A stretch of 64,000 nt of DNA from Rhea pennata (taxonomy: Eukaryota > Chordata > Aves > Rheiformes > Rheidae), in the NCBI RefSeq assembly GCF_028389875.1, contig NC_084677.1, positions 10,644,017 through 10,708,016 of the forward strand, read 5' to 3'. The position numbers and the translations under genes are program-made. Shown here in pieces: positions 60,341 through 64,000 of this stretch. The notes under the pieces were generated by a model, which worked only from the letters and a program-made list of their open reading frames with translations, had not been told where the DNA came from and did no database searches. Position 1 is the stretch's first letter. Each line of letters starts with the position of its first letter.

Positions 60341-63060
60341 ATGCTGAGAGCTTTTATTTATTGCTACTTTTGCTTAGCGGTGAGTAGTTTACTGAGCTAA
60401 ACCCTTATATGGATGTTAAGATACTATTTTGCACAAAAATGTTATTTCGTTGAGGCTAAACATGTAATCAGTTTTGCTAGGCCCATCTTCAAGGAGTTAG
60501 TAGGCTGATGAGTGTTAATATATGTCACCCAAATTATTAACCATTCCTTTCTTGTTCTACGTTTTTCTTCTCTTGAGTGGTTACTGAAGCAGAGTATATG
60601 CATGTATTTTGTAATATAGGATTGTATAGACTATATGTGTAAGCAAAGTAAACTATAGGAACACCAAATAATTATGAAGTAGTATCAGCCTGCAATGAAA
60701 CCTTTCCAATCTTTAGTAAGCAGCTATTTTAGTTATATTGACTTGCCTTAAATAACTTTGCATAAAGCACCCACTATCTATAGTGAAGTGGCAGTATTGC
60801 AAACGTTATCACATCGCCCTTTAATTTAGCTTTCTTTCTTGCTGCAACCACATAGAACAACTTTCAAGAGCATGTAGATGATTCGTCGTGTTGGGCTTAG
60901 GAACCTAGCCCAACAGGGCTGAGCTCTCTAAAGCAGGCCAGTAAGTCATAGTAAGCAGCTGCCTGTAAGGTAGAAATTCCCCTTTGGGCTGTTATGCTGC
61001 TATAAACCCAGAGTGGAGTTGTTTCAGATCATGTGTAATGGAAACTCTTATAGCAGGCTTATAAGTGTCCCAACCTTTCCTCTTCCCCATATATACAATT
61101 TTCACCTGTTATCATTTGAGTACAATACAACTTTGGTTTCTTTAGTGATACAAGACTGCCATGTGAAATGCAATCCCCCATTTTGCATCTGGTTTTATTA
61201 GTGCAAAAGTAGGTCATGATAGGCAGAAAAATATAGTTAGTTATTGGGAAAAAACCCTAAACATCTAGTTTAGAAGCTAATACAACCACTCTAATAAACT
61301 GCTTTTGGCTTTCTTCCATGCTAGATCAAAATTAATTTTAGTTAAAGTACTCCACTTAAAATAGATCAAATGTTTCTTCTGTATATAGCAAACTGCTTGA
61401 ACAAAGCTGTCCCAGGTATCTGCCCTCCACCTCCAACTACACCATTTACATGTGCACACTTTGATCAGGAGCTAGGGGCCAGGCTATCCACAGAGCTATC
61501 CTCGAGCAACATACTGGTATTTACTGTTTTTCCAGGGGGGAAAAAAGTCCTCTTCTGAAAGCAAGGCTAGACCTAGTACCACCTCCAGCATTTTCATTCC
61601 TGGTAATGCAAGGAAGACAAGTCCAAGGCTGGGTTCAGTGCATTCTGGGCAACTCCCAGACTTCCTTCCTAGATGTGGAAACTTTCCAAGGCTGGGTCTG
61701 CAGCAGAAAGCCATATATGTTGTTCTCTCCTCCTAAAGGAAGTTACTAGATGTTTTCCTACCTGTTCCTCTTAATTTAGTGCTAGACAAGTATTTGTGGG
61801 CCTGAATTCAGCATTTGTCTTAAACAACAGTGTGAGGGGACCAGGTGCTCCCTTGGCACTGTTTGTTGCGCTGCTATCAAAAGTGCAAGTTCTAGTTGGT
61901 GAGAGAACTCCACTACCTGCAGTAAGTAAAGCACAGCTGAAGCCAGGAAAGGCCTGTGAAGCCAGTCACTCCGTTTGGAGAAGCACTGGCACAGAACAAG
62001 TCGCTCACGTGAGGTGGTTTGAAGTGACACCCTAAAAGGCAATTTCCTGAGACAAGCACAGGCCCTCTAGGAGGCAGTTCAGCACTGCCTTCTCCCCACA
62101 GGTGGGAAGGGATCGATACACAGTGACTGCTTACACTAGAGCCTCTGCCTCATTTTAATCCTCCCTCAGGAGTTGCCCAGTGTGCACTGGAACAAACTAT
62201 TGCTTTGCTCTCACAGGCTGAGCCTGGAGACAGCTGCTTTCCAGTACAGCAGTGCTAGGCAGAAGGCTATTGTGGAAAGAGAGGTTCCCTTAAAAGAGTA
62301 AAAAATAGCAGGCAAGCAGACATCAAGCAAGATACTGCTAGCCAAGGTAGACTCCTGAATGCACACTGCAAATAAATATTTGATTGCCCTTTTAGTCTGT
62401 ACTCTTAAAAAGCCAATGGAAGTGCAGTTTATGTGACTGAAAAAAATCCAAAGGTTAGAAGTTTCATTCAAACTGATTTATAATGAAACCCATCAGCACC
62501 CTATTAAAACTGCCTTGCCATCTATAATTCAGCAAATCTAAATCCATGTATTTGGTGCTGCTATCCAGAAAGCATTTATCCTCATTTACCCAAATTAAGT
62601 GCAACTTCTTGAAAATGAAGCTGCCACAGCATAGTAAAATACACAGAATATTCAACAATATTCATTATTGTAACAATATGGTAATTAAGAATCCACTTTC
62701 AGATTAAAAATTCTCCCCTTGTCCAATCTGTAGGCATACCAATAGCAGTTCTTCAAAGTAAAAAGCCATCCCTTCGCACCACTCACTCACCAAGTGCAAA
62801 AATGTGAAGATTTTACTGAATAATAAATTCCCTTAGAACCACTAATGTAGTTAATTATGAAATCAACATTAAAAAAAATTACCAAGATGCAACTTGTTGC
62901 AGGCTTTGCCTGTGTCTTCAGTCTTTGTTGAAGGCTGTCTCTTGCCTTGTAAAAGTTTCAAAAACTTACTGTTCAGCTGAAGTGAAGACCCAGCTGCACA
63001 GACGCTGTAGTATCCAGTTGAAAACTTGTACTGCAATTACCTCATAGATCAGATTTTTAA
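60341..63060. other. Convergent intergenic region VPS35L / KNOP1
   Basis: About 2.7 kb between the VPS35L poly(A) signals and the candidate KNOP1 poly(A) signal. No coding exon, RNA gene or recognisable transposon was seen. Part could be extended 3' UTR of either gene. The stretch 61400-62300 is a little more GC-rich. Confidence 0.6.
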
Positions 63061-63074
63061 AAAACATTTTGTAT

Positions 63075-63080
63075 TTTATT
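63075..63080 (-). terminator. KNOP1: Candidate KNOP1 poly(A) signal
   Basis: TTTATT on the + strand is AATAAA on the minus strand, about 70 bases past the KNOP1 stop codon. Another lies only about 15 bases past the stop (near 63131). A longer 3' UTR cannot be excluded. Confidence 0.45.
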
Positions 63081-63147
63081 TCAAGTAAAAAGGAAAAGCA
63101 AAAATATTTTTCTTGATGAATTTTAATTCTTTTTATTACTTAAGAGT

Positions 63148-63459
63148 TTAATCTTCAAATTTTATAGATCTAGATGTGTATTTGTCTATGTACACTTTTT
63201 TGTTGGCAGCAGGTTGGAATCCAAGACCAATTCTTCTGTGTTGCTTCAAGTCCATTGCTTTATCAAATTCCATTTTCAGGGCCTGCTGTAACTTTTCCTC
63301 CCCTTCCCTGTTCAGAGCCATGTTCGGTTTGTTTGTAGTCGCTGAGAGATCTTGGATAGACACTGAGCCCTTTTTAAAACCTCCCATTAGTCTGAGAAAC
63401 TTCATTCCTTGGTCAGGACTTTGAAAAGCAGCTGTACTCCACTGGCCGAACTTTGCATC
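63148..63459 (-). CDS. KNOP1: KNOP1 last coding exon (lysine-rich nucleolar protein 1, partial)
   Basis: On the minus strand an acceptor (TTTTATTTCACAG) opens an exon reading DAKFGQWSTAAFQSPDQGMK, FLRLMGGFKKGS, later PNMALNREGEEKLQQALKME, GLGFQPAANKKVYID and a final SRSIKFED plus stop (TAA). Human KNOP1 (C16orf88/TSG118) has the same C-terminus: KFGQW, KFLRLMGGFK, PNMAL, GLGF, and an end in SVKLED. KNOP1 is a basic nucleolar protein of poorly known function; its lysine-rich N-terminal part is encoded by exons beyond the window. It lies tail-to-tail with VPS35L, as in human. The exon is 312 nt and starts at a codon boundary. The identification is strong despite the short length. Confidence 0.92.
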   Translation of the reverse strand, partial: DAKFGQWSTAAFQSPDQGMKFLRLMGGFKKGSVSIQDLSATTNKPNMALNREGEEKLQQALKMEFDKAMDLKQHRRIGLGFQPAANKKVYIDKYTSRSIKFED

Positions 63460-64000
63460 CTGTGAAATAAAACAAAATTAAATGACACCAAGGCTAAGGA
63501 GCACATGTGTGGCTGTGTAGCCTGAGAACAGAACCAGCTACCAAAACTGATGCAGGACTGACAGGGCTAGGAAAGAGTCAGTCCACTTGCAGTACTTACT
63601 AAGGTATGTGATAAAAGGATGACATAATCCTGCACGAGTGCATCTACATTAACATTTAATTCATTTAGCCTGGAGACAGGATTTAACGCACTTTCAGAAT
63701 CTCCTTTCCCTCTGCAGAAATCTGACTTTTCTGCTCTCTGGATAGTATTTAGCTCAAAGAGCAAAATCTTGTCCAATCAAGCCCTTATTCTAAGACAATT
63801 TTCAGATTTAATCATCTGTCTCTTTCACTCTGTCACTTCTTAGCACTACCTTTTCATTTTCCTGCTGTCTAGTTACATGTTGTCTTCAGCAATGCATTCT
63901 ATCTGGTTCATATGCTTTAAGTAGCAATTACTCATTCCACTAATTACCAATTGTATTACAAGAGTGTAAAACTGGGGACACGTCCTTAACCAAAAGGATT
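63460..64000 (-). other. KNOP1: KNOP1 intron (partial)
   Basis: Sequence upstream of the last KNOP1 exon on the minus strand. No further KNOP1-like coding sequence is visible up to the window edge. Confidence 0.7.

Noticed and set aside
63567-63776. 69-codon minus-strand frame as a further KNOP1 exon
   Set aside because: The peptide is not lysine-rich or KNOP1-like, and no convincing splice borders join it to the exon at 63148-63459.
1-64000. Operons, CRISPR arrays, phage or prokaryotic systems
   Set aside because: The window is spliced vertebrate DNA; none of the short open frames have operon spacing or family similarity.
1-64000. tRNA, rRNA or intronic snoRNA genes
   Set aside because: I looked for tRNA B boxes and C/D or H/ACA box pairs by eye and found none convincing; only the weak SINE-like patch at 33490-33720 had a B-box-like element.

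Overview
This is a vertebrate nuclear window, most likely from a bird. It has long AT-rich introns with GT-AG borders, one CpG island and CR1-type LINE remnants. The best-preserved LINE copy ends in the ATTCTATGATT tail typical of avian CR1. There is no bacterial gene organisation, operon or CRISPR array.

One gene fills almost the whole window. VPS35L (formerly C16orf62) runs on the + strand from its start codon at 2124 to its stop at 59546-59548. I rebuilt 31 coding exons by following reading frame and splice sites. They join without a frame break into 2892 nt, or 963 residues, which is the length I recall for human VPS35L; the similarity is obvious along the whole protein. VPS35L is the scaffold of Retriever (VPS35L-VPS26C-VPS29), which forms the Commander assembly with the COMMD/CCDC22/CCDC93 proteins and recycles endosomal membrane proteins.

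Layout: 1-1640 is probably the 3' end of the upstream gene (CCP110 by human synteny), with a poly(A) signal at 1618. A CpG-island promoter lies at about 1900-2860, with a perfect YY1-type motif over the VPS35L start codon. Exons 1-31 follow, with a 4.8-kb intron 7 carrying a CR1 copy, an 11.3-kb intron 26 carrying a degraded CR1/L3-like LINE, and a 4.3-kb intron 29 carrying a CR1 tail. VPS35L poly(A) signals are at 60196 and 60303. About 2.7 kb of apparently gene-free DNA follows. The last coding exon of KNOP1 lies on the minus strand at 63148-63459, convergent with VPS35L. The order CCP110-VPS35L-KNOP1 matches human 16p12.3.

The most interesting points are: a textbook U12-type (minor spliceosome) intron 10; an open, well-bordered candidate exon inside intron 19 that would truncate the protein if included; a tandem donor at exon 28 that would also truncate it; a G-run/C-run hairpin just downstream of exon 14; and the YY1 motif fused to the start codon. 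I found no convincing new gene system. All calls were made by eye, without alignment or transcript data.
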